Shown: positions 49,274 through 59,633, counted from the stretch's first letter. The stretch: DNA of 64,000 nucleotides from Patescibacteria group bacterium (GCA_023381015.1 JAMCTE010000018.1:1-64000), one strand, 5' to 3'. The notes: generated from the sequence alone by a model not told the origin. Numbers and translations: made by a program.

Positions 49274-50296
49274 TTATCTAGCTTCAATTCCATATCTTTT
49301 AGCGGCGGTTTTAATTATCTCAAGAAGCAGATCTTCGTACTCCATTCCGGTAGCTTTGGCAATCAGCGGAAAATACGAAGCCGGATCGTGTTCTGGCGGA
49401 GTACAGCCTGGTGGTGAATTGACTTCGAGAATATAGGGATTCTCGTCTTTGTCACATCGAACGTCAATTCGGCACCAATCCTTAATTCCCAAAGCATCCC
49501 ACAGACCAAAACATATTTTTCTTATCCTGTTTTCTAATTTATTTGAAATTTTGGCCGGACATTTTAAATGTTTTCCGCTGGTTTCAATTTCATAGAACCA
49601 TTTGACTTCGAGCGAATCTAGTGGCAGATATTTTTTTGGCAACATCGAATGATCAGATTCCAAAATCGGCAAAATTTTTGGAGGATTGCCTAACATGGCA
49701 ACAGAAAATTCCCGTCCTTCCAAATAAGGTTCGACCAAGGACTTCTCCCCAAATGTTTTTTCAATGTATTTGACTTGCTTAATCAAGCCGTCAAAATCGT
49801 TGACGACGCTCTTGTTGGTAATTCCCGCCGACGAACCTTCAGAAACCGGTTTGACCATCAGCGGATATTGTATCTCAAGATCTTTATTCAAATCCGCGGA
49901 AGCCAACAACTTAAAAGGCAGCGTAGCAATCTTATGTTCCAATAAAATTTCTTTTGTTTTAGCTTTGTCAAGGATCAAGGCCTGGGCTAAGGGAGGTGAT
50001 CCGGTATAAGGAATCTGTAACATTTCCAACATGGCAGGGATTTGCGCTTCTCTGTCCTTACCGTGTAAGCCTTCGGAAACATTAAACACCAAATCGATTC
50101 TATTTTTTAGCTTATACAGTTTTAAATAACTTTTTTCGTTGGCTTCGATGGGAAAAACATCGAAGCCTAATTTTTTTAGATATTTTACCTGAAGTTTTGT
50201 GGTTTCCGGATCGTCAAAATCGGCTTCACGCAATGTCCGAGGATCTTTTGGATCCGGATACTGATGACGAACGTTATAAAGAAATGCTATATTCAT
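49274..50296 (-). CDS. D-alanine-D-alanine ligase-like ATP-grasp protein
   Basis: VSEGLHGKDREAQIPAMLEMLQIPYTGS, VKPVSEGSSAGI, EVNSPPGCTPPEHDPASYFPLIAKATGMEYEDL. Confidence 0.88.
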   Translation of the reverse strand: MNIAFLYNVRHQYPDPKDPRTLREADFDDPETTKLQVKYLKKLGFDVFPIEANEKSYLKLYKLKNRIDLVFNVSEGLHGKDREAQIPAMLEMLQIPYTGSPPLAQALILDKAKTKEILLEHKIATLPFKLLASADLNKDLEIQYPLMVKPVSEGSSAGITNKSVVNDFDGLIKQVKYIEKTFGEKSLVEPYLEGREFSVAMLGNPPKILPILESDHSMLPKKYLPLDSLEVKWFYEIETSGKHLKCPAKISNKLENRIRKICFGLWDALGIKDWCRIDVRCDKDENPYILEVNSPPGCTPPEHDPASYFPLIAKATGMEYEDLLLEIIKTAAKRYGIEAR

Positions 50297-50310
50297 ATAA
50301 AAAATTAAGA

Positions 50311-51753
50311 TTAGCTGATTTGTTGAAGAAGTGCAAACATGTCTTCTTGTAATTGGTAGGCGCGTCTTTTGGTCTTTCCCAAAATCGTGTAAAGAAGTTG
50401 TTTATCTTTTATCGGTGCGGCTGAAGAAATTATGACTCCTTCTTTTTTCTTTTTGTCGTATACAATCGGTTTTAGAACGTTGATCAATTTTTCAAATGAC
50501 GGTGAAGTTTGACTTTTGAATTTATAATTGTTTCTGTTTAAAACATAAACATCGGAAAAAAAATCTTCACCGTAAAGATCATAGACTAACTTATATATGT
50601 CTGTTCCTCCGGTATTCCTGGTATTGGATTCACAGACATAGATGTGACTATTCTTGCCGGCAATCATATCAACATCGAAATGGCCGCGGTATCCTTCTTC
50701 GGCATATTTTTCCGCTATGTAGTAACCGGTATCGGTAATCCTGGCGGCGGTTCTCTCGTTGAGCACGTCCTCATGGATATCCAAACCATAGTATTTGCCT
50801 TCTTTAGTCACCATCATAACGCAGTAATAGAGCATCTCGATCTTGCCGCTGCGATGAATCTTGAACTCTATGTTGGGATTGGCTCCGAAAGCCGCATAAT
50901 CGACACTTATCAATTCTTCAATTATTATCGGAAATCTTTCCCAGTAGCCGTCCTCTGACAAAAGTTCGTAAATTCTTTTTTCGCATGATTTGTAATCTTT
51001 GGGCAATTCTCCTTCTCTGAAGATTAAAACACCGTGACCGCCGCTTCCTTTATTAGTCTTTAAAACGACGCCTTTCTCCCTTATATAGGTATTGGCGGCA
51101 ATCTTTGCCGCGTCGAGCTTTCCCACGCAAATCACCCCTTCAGGCATGATAAAATCCGGTTCAATCGCCCTAGATTGTTGGGCCAACTGCCTTATGCCCG
51201 ACTTGCTGCCATAAAAATTCACCGTCCAAGCATTCTCGATTTCTGGGGCTTCCGGAGTATAGACGTCCAAACCCAGTTGAATCATCCTGTCTTTTAATTC
51301 CAGAAATTCGGGCGAAGTCGAATAACTGATCAACTTCACTTTCTTGTATTTTTTAGCTTTTTGCACCAAATCGCTAAACAATTGTTTGTCAGTATATAGA
51401 TCCTTGCAAATAAGTCCTGTTCTTTTTTGAGGAACAAAAATATCGACTTTTTTGTTATGGGTAATCGATTGAAAATAGTTTTTGAAACTGGAAGAAATTT
51501 CGATCGGAGAAATGTAGATAAATTCGGTTTCTCCAGCGTTAGCAAACAAATAACATTCGGAAGAATCGTTACAATCATTGATCATCTCGAAACGTTTTTC
51601 TATCGGTTGAATGGACGACAAAAAAGACCATTCATCCTCAACGACGTTATATATATATATCACCAGTTGTTTTTTGGATAATTTAAGGCTAGATTTTCTT
51701 TGTTTATTTTTTTTAGGAGGTTTTCTTGTAACCTTTTTTTTCGCTTTTTTCAT
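50311..51753 (-). CDS. ATP-grasp domain protein of unknown specificity
   Basis: KGVVLKTNKGSGGHGVLIF, GHFDVDMIAGKNSHIYVCESNTRNTGGT; start uncertain (ORF extends to 51786). Confidence 0.72.
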   Translation of the reverse strand: MKKAKKKVTRKPPKKNKQRKSSLKLSKKQLVIYIYNVVEDEWSFLSSIQPIEKRFEMINDCNDSSECYLFANAGETEFIYISPIEISSSFKNYFQSITHNKKVDIFVPQKRTGLICKDLYTDKQLFSDLVQKAKKYKKVKLISYSTSPEFLELKDRMIQLGLDVYTPEAPEIENAWTVNFYGSKSGIRQLAQQSRAIEPDFIMPEGVICVGKLDAAKIAANTYIREKGVVLKTNKGSGGHGVLIFREGELPKDYKSCEKRIYELLSEDGYWERFPIIIEELISVDYAAFGANPNIEFKIHRSGKIEMLYYCVMMVTKEGKYYGLDIHEDVLNERTAARITDTGYYIAEKYAEEGYRGHFDVDMIAGKNSHIYVCESNTRNTGGTDIYKLVYDLYGEDFFSDVYVLNRNNYKFKSQTSPSFEKLINVLKPIVYDKKKKEGVIISSAAPIKDKQLLYTILGKTKRRAYQLQEDMFALLQQIS

Positions 51754-51858
51754 TGTCATTCTGCACAAGCAGATAATTATCAACATTATTACTAATTTTT
51801 TTTATTTGTCAAGAGTAAAATACGTTTTGCCTAAGCGTTTATCTGATATACTCAAATT

Positions 51859-54030
51859 ATGAAAAAAAGTTTCCTGCAATTTTCACGGGAATCTTTCCAA
51901 AACTTCGGAGAAGCCATCATTAATTTGTTTATATTTCTTCCTTATTTTTTTTCTGTTTCCAAGTTGCTAAAGACATTCTTTTCTCCCTGGAAGAATCTTC
52001 AGTCAAAAAAGACCGCCCGCGGATTTTCTTTCTCGGATTTGGGAAATCGGTTGATTTTTAATTTAATCTCCAGTTCCATTGGGGCGATGATGAGATTGTC
52101 GATAGTTTCTTTCTATTTCATCTTTCAAACTCTTTTGATGGTTGGCTTGCCTTTCATCTCCTTGGTCTTCTTTTTTTCCCTGCCGTTCTTATACGCCATC
52201 AATCTTTTTAAGCAAAGCCCCGAACTAAAAAAACAAGACCTCAAGGATGAATTCATAAAAGATCATTTGATAAAAAATGAAAATCGAAAAGTAGTCGAAG
52301 ACTGGTTCGAATCCTATTATCAAAAACACGTTGAGAAAACTCATTGGTGGAAACTGAAAAACCTTTTTGACCTGCCGCCTTTGGCAAGGGACTGGTCGGT
52401 TGGTTATACGCCGGCTTTGGACGAGTTCGTCATCGACCTGGCAACTCCGACATACCTTCACCACATTAACAATATCATCGACAGGGAAAAAGAAATTAAA
52501 GAAATAGAACAAGTGCTTTCAAAAAACTCGGAAGCCAATGTCGTTATCGTTGGAGAAGAAGGGGTAGGGAAACATACCATAATCGATGCCCTAGCCAAAA
52601 AAATTTATCTTGGTAAATCAAATATTCATCTCATGTACAGAAGAATCCTTAAACTTAATATGGAAAAAGTCTTGAATAAATTTGCCGATCAGGAACAGCG
52701 GGAAAATTTTTTCGAGGAGCTGCTCGACGAAGCCGCTAAAGCAAAAAATATCATTCTTTTTATTGACAATATTGACAAATATCTTGATTTTTCGTTGTCG
52801 ATTGAAAAATACGGGAAAACCGATAGCTTGCAGTTTATCGGGGTCACGACTCCTTTTTCTTATCAAAAAGAAATCATTTCCGACGAAAAAATCAATCGAT
52901 TGTTTACTAAGATTGACGTCTTTGAGGTCAACAAAAAAGAAGCCCTGGAAATTCTTTTGGAAAAAGTTTTCGAATTCGAAACCTACCATAGGGTAGTCAT
53001 CCCTTATGAAACATTAGTTGAAGCAATTGACAAAAGCGAATTTTACCTGACTTATATCCCTTTTCCGGAAAAAGCTATTGACTTGCTGGATGACGCCTGT
53101 GTCGTAACCCGTACCAACAATCCAAGAGCAACCAATTCCCCTAAAGTAACACCGGAAACCATCGATTCGGTTTTGGCGGAAAAAACCCATATCCAAATAA
53201 CAATAACCAAACAACTAAAGGACAAGCTCTTAAATTTGGAAAACCTGCTATCGTCTGAGGTCCTTGACCAAACCGATGCCATAGAAAAATTGTCTGCCGC
53301 ATTGCGTCGTTCTTTCTTGTTGGTCGGCAAAAGAAAAAAACCACTTGCTTCATTCCTTTTTCTTGGACCGACCGGGGTTGGAAAGACGGCTACCGCGAAA
53401 GCCATCTCTCAGGTTTTTTTTACATCTCAAAACGATCAGACTTTTTCCGCCCTGATCAGATTTGACATGGCAAATTTCCAATCTAAATACGACATCCCGA
53501 AACTCATCGGAGACCGCGATGCCGATGAACCGGGACTTTTAACGGCAGCGGTCAGAGAAAAACCTTACGGAGTTCTTCTCTTAGACGAATTGGAAAAAGC
53601 CGACAAAAATTTACTCAATATCTTTTTAACCATAACCGATGAAGGATATTTCACCGATGGATTCGGTAAACGCGTTGACTGCAAAAATTTGGTTGTAATT
53701 GCGACGTCAAACGCCAAAACTCAGGATACTTTTTCCCCTGAATTCTTAAACCGCTTCGACGGAGTTGTCACTTTCAATAGCATATCGAAAAATACCCTTA
53801 TCTTGATTGCGAAAAAAATTATCGATACTTTAGAAAAAGACGTCTATCAACTTTATCAAGTCAAAATAAAAATCAAAGACAGCACGATCAACCAATTGAT
53901 AGAAAAAGATTACGACCCCCGTTACGGAGCCAGAAATATTGAAAGAGTCATCAGCGATGAAATAGAGGACCGGGTAGCAAAATTGATCCTCAAAGATAAA
54001 ACCAAACCTGGTGATGAAATTATTTTATAG
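51859..54030 (+). CDS. Membrane-anchored Clp-type double AAA+ ATPase
   Basis: N-terminal TM segments; D1 VIVGEEGVGKHTIIDAL; D2 FLFLGPTGVGKTATAKAIS; EFLNRFDGVVTF; C-terminal small domain. Confidence 0.9.
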   Translation: MKKSFLQFSRESFQNFGEAIINLFIFLPYFFSVSKLLKTFFSPWKNLQSKKTARGFSFSDLGNRLIFNLISSSIGAMMRLSIVSFYFIFQTLLMVGLPFISLVFFFSLPFLYAINLFKQSPELKKQDLKDEFIKDHLIKNENRKVVEDWFESYYQKHVEKTHWWKLKNLFDLPPLARDWSVGYTPALDEFVIDLATPTYLHHINNIIDREKEIKEIEQVLSKNSEANVVIVGEEGVGKHTIIDALAKKIYLGKSNIHLMYRRILKLNMEKVLNKFADQEQRENFFEELLDEAAKAKNIILFIDNIDKYLDFSLSIEKYGKTDSLQFIGVTTPFSYQKEIISDEKINRLFTKIDVFEVNKKEALEILLEKVFEFETYHRVVIPYETLVEAIDKSEFYLTYIPFPEKAIDLLDDACVVTRTNNPRATNSPKVTPETIDSVLAEKTHIQITITKQLKDKLLNLENLLSSEVLDQTDAIEKLSAALRRSFLLVGKRKKPLASFLFLGPTGVGKTATAKAISQVFFTSQNDQTFSALIRFDMANFQSKYDIPKLIGDRDADEPGLLTAAVREKPYGVLLLDELEKADKNLLNIFLTITDEGYFTDGFGKRVDCKNLVVIATSNAKTQDTFSPEFLNRFDGVVTFNSISKNTLILIAKKIIDTLEKDVYQLYQVKIKIKDSTINQLIEKDYDPRYGARNIERVISDEIEDRVAKLILKDKTKPGDEIIL

Positions 54031-54079
54031 CGATAGACAACTGGAAATAGGTCTGCTAGAATGTATCGATAATTAAGTT

Positions 54080-54760
54080 ATGAAAAAAGGGAAATTAATT
54101 GTTGTCGAAGGCATCGATGGATCTGGTAAAGAAACTCAAGCCAACCTTCTCATCGACTACTTAAAATCAAACAAAATTTCCACCAGTTTATTTGATTTTC
54201 CCCAGTACCATAAAACGTTTTTCGGCGACTTTATCGGCAGATTCCTCAACGGGGAGTTCGGCAACATCAGCAACATTAATCCATACCTGGCGGCTTTCCC
54301 GTATGCAGGAGACCGCTGGCAAGCCAAAGAGCTGATCGAAGACTCTTTGAAAAAAAATGCCATAACGGTTTGTAACCGTTACACTCCGTCCGTCGCCTAT
54401 CAAATGGCGAAGTTGACTAATGACGGAAAACAGCACTTTTTAAATTGGACGGAAAAACTGGAATACGGAATTTTCAAAATTCCCAAAGAGGATCTGGTCA
54501 TTTTTTTGAACGTTCCCTATAAATTCGCTTTTAAACTGATCGAAGGAAAAGCAAAAAGAAACTACCTGAAAGGTAAGCTCAAGGACCAATACGAGGAAAA
54601 CGTCTCTTACCTCAAAGAAGTGGAAAAAATATATGGTTGGCTCAATAAGCGAAAAAACAATTGGGTAAAAATAGATTGCTTAGAAAAAGGAAAGATCCTC
54701 AATAGGCAACAAATCCACTTAAAAATCGTCGCCTCCTTAAAAAAAAGAGCATTCATATAG
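54080..54760 (+). CDS. tmk: Thymidylate kinase
   Basis: IVVEGIDGSGKETQANLLIDYL, DRWQAKELIE. Confidence 0.93.
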   Translation: MKKGKLIVVEGIDGSGKETQANLLIDYLKSNKISTSLFDFPQYHKTFFGDFIGRFLNGEFGNISNINPYLAAFPYAGDRWQAKELIEDSLKKNAITVCNRYTPSVAYQMAKLTNDGKQHFLNWTEKLEYGIFKIPKEDLVIFLNVPYKFAFKLIEGKAKRNYLKGKLKDQYEENVSYLKEVEKIYGWLNKRKNNWVKIDCLEKGKILNRQQIHLKIVASLKKRAFI

Positions 54761-54805
54761 CGCGAGTTTGACAAATTATCTTCTTCCTGATAAGCTTGGG
54801 ATTAT

Positions 54806-55219
54806 ATGGATAAGAAGCTTTCTGGCCTGTTGATGCTTTTCGTTTTGGTCTTTGGACTTTTTGTCGGTTTTGTCGCTTTCAACAAACAAATCAGCACTTT
54901 CACAAGAGCCAAGGAGGAGCTCGTTCCTTCTTCCGATACCTCGTTGATATTTGCTTGGCCTTTGACTGCCAAAGCGGACGGAAATGAAAAAATAAACATA
55001 AATGTTTTCGTTAGGAACGTTAACAATCTCCCCCTCGAAGGAAAAGTCGTCAGTTTAAAGACCAACCTCGGCAGCTTGGAAACGGTTTCAGCTACTACTG
55101 ACAAATCAGGCAAAGCCACTTTCAACCTTACCTCAAATTCAACCGGTGTCGCGGATATAACCGCCATAGTTGACAACCAAACTCAACTGAAACAGACCGT
55201 TAGCATCAAGTTTGAATAA
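54806..55219 (+). CDS. Membrane-anchored protein with Big-1/invasin-like Ig domain
   Basis: N-terminal TM; INVFVRNVNNLPLEGKVVSLKTNLGSLETVSATTDKSGKATFNLTSNSTGVADITAIVDN. Confidence 0.75.
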   Translation: MDKKLSGLLMLFVLVFGLFVGFVAFNKQISTFTRAKEELVPSSDTSLIFAWPLTAKADGNEKININVFVRNVNNLPLEGKVVSLKTNLGSLETVSATTDKSGKATFNLTSNSTGVADITAIVDNQTQLKQTVSIKFE

Positions 55220-55233
55220 AACAACCGGAAAAT

Positions 55234-56115
55234 ATGAATAAAAAAATCAGCAAAGTCGTCATACCTGCGGCCGGATTCGGAACCAGATTTCTTCCCCAAA
55301 CCAAGGCGATGCCTAAGGAAATGCTGCCGATTGTCGACAAACCGGTAATCCAATATGTTGTCGAGGAAGCGATTGATTCGGGAATTGAAAACATAATCAT
55401 CATTACGGGCGCCAACAAAAGGGCAATTGAAGACCATTTCGACACTCCGTCTGAAGACCTGATAAAAAACCTCGTCAACGGCAATAAAAGCCATCTGCTT
55501 AAGGAAATCGAAAGAATTTCCAATATGGCTAATTTTATATATATCCGTCAGAAAGGACCGTACGGTAACGGTACGCCGGTATTGACGGCCCAACCAGCTA
55601 TCGAAGATGAACCGTTTGCCGTCCTCTGGGGGGATGAGTTTATTTACAGCAAACCGCCCCGCTTGGCTCAGATGGTAAAGGTTTACGAAAAATTTGGCGG
55701 AATAGTCATATCTGGAGTACAAATAAACAATAAGGAAGATTTGAAAAGATACGGTATCGCCGATTTGACCAAGGTGGAAGGAAATGTTTATAAAATAAAT
55801 CAAATCGTCGAAAAACCCGAGCCATCAGAGGCTCCTTCAAATATCGCTACCCATGGAGGTTATATTTTGCCTCCGGAAATATTTTCGGCTTTGAAAAGAA
55901 TCAAACCGGGAAAAGGCGGGGAAATCTGGTTGGTTGACGCCATAAATCTTTTGAAAAAGGAAGGCGTACCTCTTTATACCGTCGTCATAGAAAACGGTAA
56001 ATACTATGACACGGGAAACAAGTTTGAATATCTTAAAACCGTCATCGAATTTGCCCTTGACCACCAAGAAATTAACGGAGGATTCAAGAAATTCTTGAAA
56101 TCGCTCAACATATAA
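55234..56115 (+). CDS. galU: UTP-glucose-1-phosphate uridylyltransferase
   Basis: VIPAAGFGTRFLPQTKAMPKEMLPIVDKPVIQYVVEEA. Confidence 0.96.
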   Translation: MNKKISKVVIPAAGFGTRFLPQTKAMPKEMLPIVDKPVIQYVVEEAIDSGIENIIIITGANKRAIEDHFDTPSEDLIKNLVNGNKSHLLKEIERISNMANFIYIRQKGPYGNGTPVLTAQPAIEDEPFAVLWGDEFIYSKPPRLAQMVKVYEKFGGIVISGVQINNKEDLKRYGIADLTKVEGNVYKINQIVEKPEPSEAPSNIATHGGYILPPEIFSALKRIKPGKGGEIWLVDAINLLKKEGVPLYTVVIENGKYYDTGNKFEYLKTVIEFALDHQEINGGFKKFLKSLNI

Positions 56116-56191
56116 TCACAAAAAGCACTACCTTCAATCTTCATAATTTTCCATTGCAAAAATTGGCTTCCGCTTATATAATGTAAAGATT

Positions 56192-56878
56192 ATGAGCGAA
56201 AACAAAAAATTAGTCGAAGAGCTTTTTGAGGCTGGCTGCCACTTAGGCCATAAAACCAATAAGATCCATCCCAAGGCGAGAAAATACATTTATACGATTG
56301 ACCACGGAACATCGATCATAGACTTGACGAAAACCGCCGTTTTGATCGAACAGGCTAAAGAATTCGTCACCAAGCTGGCTAAAGAAAACAAAGTTTTATT
56401 GGTTGTTGCTACCAAAAGGGTTTCCACCAGCTTCGTCAATGACCTATGCCAAAAGAATAATATCCCCCACGTTACCGTCAAATGGCCGGCTGGACTATTG
56501 ACCAACTTCGAGATGATCAGCAAAAACGTCAAGAAATTGAAAACGATGAGGCAAGAAAAAGCTGATGGAGATTGGAACAAGTTTGTCAAACACGAACAGG
56601 TTAAATTACAAAAAGAGCTGAACAAACTGGAAAAGTTTTACGGTGGAATATCTATTTTGGACAAGCTGCCCGATGCTCTTTTTGTCGTTGACATAAAAAA
56701 GGAAAAAAATTCCGTCAAAGAGGCCATTGAGAAAAAAATTCCGGTCGTCGCCGTTGTCGATACCAACGTCGACCCTGACCAAATTGATTATCAAATACCT
56801 GGAAACGACGATGCTGCGACTTCAATCGAATACTTTGTGAAAGAGATCGTTGGCGCATATACGAAAAATTCTAAATAA
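56192..56878 (+). CDS. rpsB: 30S ribosomal protein S2
   Basis: AGCHLGHKTNKIHPKARKYIY, KWPAGLLTNFEMI, PVVAVVDTNVDPDQIDYQIPGNDDAATSI. Confidence 0.97.
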   Translation: MSENKKLVEELFEAGCHLGHKTNKIHPKARKYIYTIDHGTSIIDLTKTAVLIEQAKEFVTKLAKENKVLLVVATKRVSTSFVNDLCQKNNIPHVTVKWPAGLLTNFEMISKNVKKLKTMRQEKADGDWNKFVKHEQVKLQKELNKLEKFYGGISILDKLPDALFVVDIKKEKNSVKEAIEKKIPVVAVVDTNVDPDQIDYQIPGNDDAATSIEYFVKEIVGAYTKNSK

Positions 56879-56965
56879 TAAATCTCAAATCACAAATAAT
56901 TAATAAATTTTAAATTTAAAGTTTAAAATTTATTTGGAGCTTGGGATTTAGAATTTAGAATTTAT

Positions 56966-57418
56966 ATGACCTACGATATTAAAAAATTAAAACAACTTCG
57001 CGAAGAAACCGGTGTGTCATTCTCTCTTTGTAAAAAAGCCCTGGAAGAAACAAATAACGATATCAACGAGGCAAAAAAGATGTTAACAAAATGGGGAGCC
57101 GACAAGGTGAAAGACAAAGCGAGTAGGGAAACCGCCGCCGGCGCGTTATTTTCGTACGTCCATCACAACCGGAAAGTCGCTTCATTGATTGAACTTCTTT
57201 GCGAAACCGACTTTGTCTCCGGAAACAAAGAATTCCAGAACCTGGGTCAGGAACTTGCAATGCAGATTGCATCTTTAAAAGCAGAAACGGTCGACGAACT
57301 GATGAAACAAGAATACATAAGAGATCCCAGCAAAAAAATATCCGATTTAATCTTCGAAGCTGTTCTGAAGTTCGGAGAAAACATCAAAGTCGGCAAACTA
57401 ATAAGACTGGAAATATAA
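56966..57418 (+). CDS. tsf: Elongation factor Ts (short form)
   Basis: IKKLKQLREETGVSFSLCKKALEETNNDINEAKKML, ETDFVSGNKEFQNLGQELAMQIA. Confidence 0.95.
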   Translation: MTYDIKKLKQLREETGVSFSLCKKALEETNNDINEAKKMLTKWGADKVKDKASRETAAGALFSYVHHNRKVASLIELLCETDFVSGNKEFQNLGQELAMQIASLKAETVDELMKQEYIRDPSKKISDLIFEAVLKFGENIKVGKLIRLEI

Positions 57419-57432
57419 TGTATAATTAAGAA

Positions 57433-57990
57433 ATGGATCCCACTCTTCAGTTCAAAACAAAATCCCAATATACCATTTCCTTGCTCAAAGAAGATCTGAA
57501 GACGATTCGTACTGGAAGGGCAACGCCGTCACTTATCGAAAGCGTGACTGTTGACACCTATGGCGGTTCAACCAAACTCAAACTAATGGAGTTGTCAACG
57601 ATCACGACCGATGGACCGACCTCCCTGATCGTCAGCCCGTTTGACCCATCGACAATTCAGGACATAGAAAAGTCTATTTTGAAATCACCGTTGGGACTTT
57701 CACCAATCGTCCAAGGATCTAAAATAATCATAAAAATCCCTCCTTTGTCAACCGAGCAGAGAGAAAAATTTGTAAAGACCGCCGCTTCGAAGATTGAAGA
57801 AAAGAAAAACCAAATCAGAAATCTTCGTGACGAAGTAAGAAAGTCGATAAAAACTTCGTTCGAAAAGAAAGAAATCGGCGAAGACGAAAAATTCAGGTTG
57901 GAAAAAGACATCAATAACTTGACAACGTCCTACATGGAAGAAATCCAGGTGCTTAAAGAAAAAAAGGAAAACGAAATCATGGAGATTTGA
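57433..57990 (+). CDS. frr: Ribosome recycling factor
   Basis: LKTIRTGRATPSLIESVTVDTYG, IPPLSTEQREKFVK, RNLRDEVRKSIK. Confidence 0.96.
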   Translation: MDPTLQFKTKSQYTISLLKEDLKTIRTGRATPSLIESVTVDTYGGSTKLKLMELSTITTDGPTSLIVSPFDPSTIQDIEKSILKSPLGLSPIVQGSKIIIKIPPLSTEQREKFVKTAASKIEEKKNQIRNLRDEVRKSIKTSFEKKEIGEDEKFRLEKDINNLTTSYMEEIQVLKEKKENEIMEI

Positions 57991-58002
57991 ACTAATCAAA
58001 AC

Positions 58003-59052
58003 ATGTCAATCATAATTTTTATTCTTACTTTAGCGATACTCGTCTTAGTCCACGAGTTTGGGCATTTTATCGCGGCAAAACTGCAAGGCGTCAAAGTAGA
58101 AGAATTTGGATTCGGACTGCCGCCCCGGCTTTTTGGCATAAAAAAGGGGGAAACCCTTTACAGCATCAATTTGCTTCCGTTTGGGGGATTCGTCAAACTT
58201 TATGGCGAGGAATACCACGAAATAAAAAACAAGTCTTTGTCTAAAAGAGCCTTTATCAATAAAAACGGCTGGCAAAAAACATTGATCATTATCGCCGGCG
58301 TCATCGGTAACTTCATCCTCGGCTGGACTCTCATTTCCTTTCTTTTTACCCAAGGCGTACCGGTCCCGGGTAACAAAGTAAAAGTCGAAAGCGTCGTCAA
58401 ATCCTCTCCGGCGCAAATTGCCGGAATAAAAGAAAACGACGTCGTTTTGACTTTTGCGGGAAAAAAATTAAACCAAGCCGACGACCTTATCAATCTTTCT
58501 AAAATATACGGCGGAAAACCAACAACCGTCGTCATATCGAGAAACAATCAGGAACAGACTTTAGAAATCACGCCGAGAAAAAATCCACCCTCTGGACAAG
58601 GGCCATTGGGGATAGTCATAACTTCGTATGAAGAAAAAAAATATCCTTGGTATCAGGCGCCTTTTTTCGGTTTGATTGAATCATCAAAACTGACTTACGA
58701 TATTGCCAAGGAACTGTTAAAGGTTTTGGCTCAAGTAGTAACTTTCAAAAAAATAAGCGCCGACGTTGCCGGGCCGGTCGGGATAGCTCGATACGCCCAA
58801 TCAGCGATCAAATTCGGCAAAAACGCCTATTTGGAGTTAATTGCCTTATTGTCACTCAATCTGGCGATTGTCAATATACTTCCTTTCCCGGCCTTGGATG
58901 GCGGCCGTCTTGTATTTGTAGTTTACGAAGGAATCACCAAGAAAAAAATCAACAAAAACATCGAAAAATATACCAACCTAATCGGCCTACTCATCCTTTT
59001 ATCATTGGCGGTAGTGATTACCATTCACGACATTATCAACATATACAGGTAA
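58003..59052 (+). CDS. rseP: Site-2 protease RseP-like zinc metalloprotease
   Basis: LVLVHEFGHFIAAKLQGVKVEEFGFGLPPRLFG, PDZ domain, NILPFPALDGGRLVF. Confidence 0.95.
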   Translation: MSIIIFILTLAILVLVHEFGHFIAAKLQGVKVEEFGFGLPPRLFGIKKGETLYSINLLPFGGFVKLYGEEYHEIKNKSLSKRAFINKNGWQKTLIIIAGVIGNFILGWTLISFLFTQGVPVPGNKVKVESVVKSSPAQIAGIKENDVVLTFAGKKLNQADDLINLSKIYGGKPTTVVISRNNQEQTLEITPRKNPPSGQGPLGIVITSYEEKKYPWYQAPFFGLIESSKLTYDIAKELLKVLAQVVTFKKISADVAGPVGIARYAQSAIKFGKNAYLELIALLSLNLAIVNILPFPALDGGRLVFVVYEGITKKKINKNIEKYTNLIGLLILLSLAVVITIHDIINIYR

Positions 59053-59069
59053 TTTTGCTATAATGTTTT

Positions 59070-59633
59070 ATGGTCGCACCTTTCAGTTCTAAATTCCGGT
59101 TAATTACCGTTTCCGGAAAAATCGCCGTCGGTACCACAACGCTTTCTAAAAACCTTGTCCATGTCCTGAATTGGAAACACATCAATTTCGGAGCCCTGCA
59201 GAGAGAATTCGACCGGAAAAACGGCATCAACGAAAATAAGCAAGGGGCCTCGTCCCGCACCGATGCCCATGAAAGACAGATGGAAGCGATGGGACAAAAA
59301 ATGCTCGAACAAGACAAAAATATCGTCTACGAAGCTTGGTTGTCGGGTTTTTTAGCCAGACAACAACACGACGTCCTGCGTGTCCTCCTTTATTGTTCAC
59401 ACGACGATATCAGAGTTGACCGTGTTTCCAACCGGGAAAGTATTTCCATTATCGAGGCAAAAAATTGGCTAAGGCAAAGAGAGAATGAAAACATCCGTAA
59501 GTGGCAAAAACTTTACGGCAAATACGACTTCTGGGATCCGAAATATTTCAACCTGATAATCGATACTTATAAGACCGGACCGATGGAAACCTTGGGTAAA
59601 GTTCTTGACAAACTGGGATTCAGACATAAATAA
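59070..59633 (+). CDS. Cytidylate kinase-like protein (archaeal-type P-loop)
   Basis: ITVSGKIAVGTTTLSKNLVHVLNWKHINFGALQREF. Confidence 0.75.
   Translation: MVAPFSSKFRLITVSGKIAVGTTTLSKNLVHVLNWKHINFGALQREFDRKNGINENKQGASSRTDAHERQMEAMGQKMLEQDKNIVYEAWLSGFLARQQHDVLRVLLYCSHDDIRVDRVSNRESISIIEAKNWLRQRENENIRKWQKLYGKYDFWDPKYFNLIIDTYKTGPMETLGKVLDKLGFRHK

Noticed and set aside
59100-59130. Degenerate (inactive) P-loop in the first cytidylate kinase-like gene
   Set aside because: GTTT-type P-loops are known from archaeal CMP kinases, so lack of Lys is not by itself evidence of inactivation.
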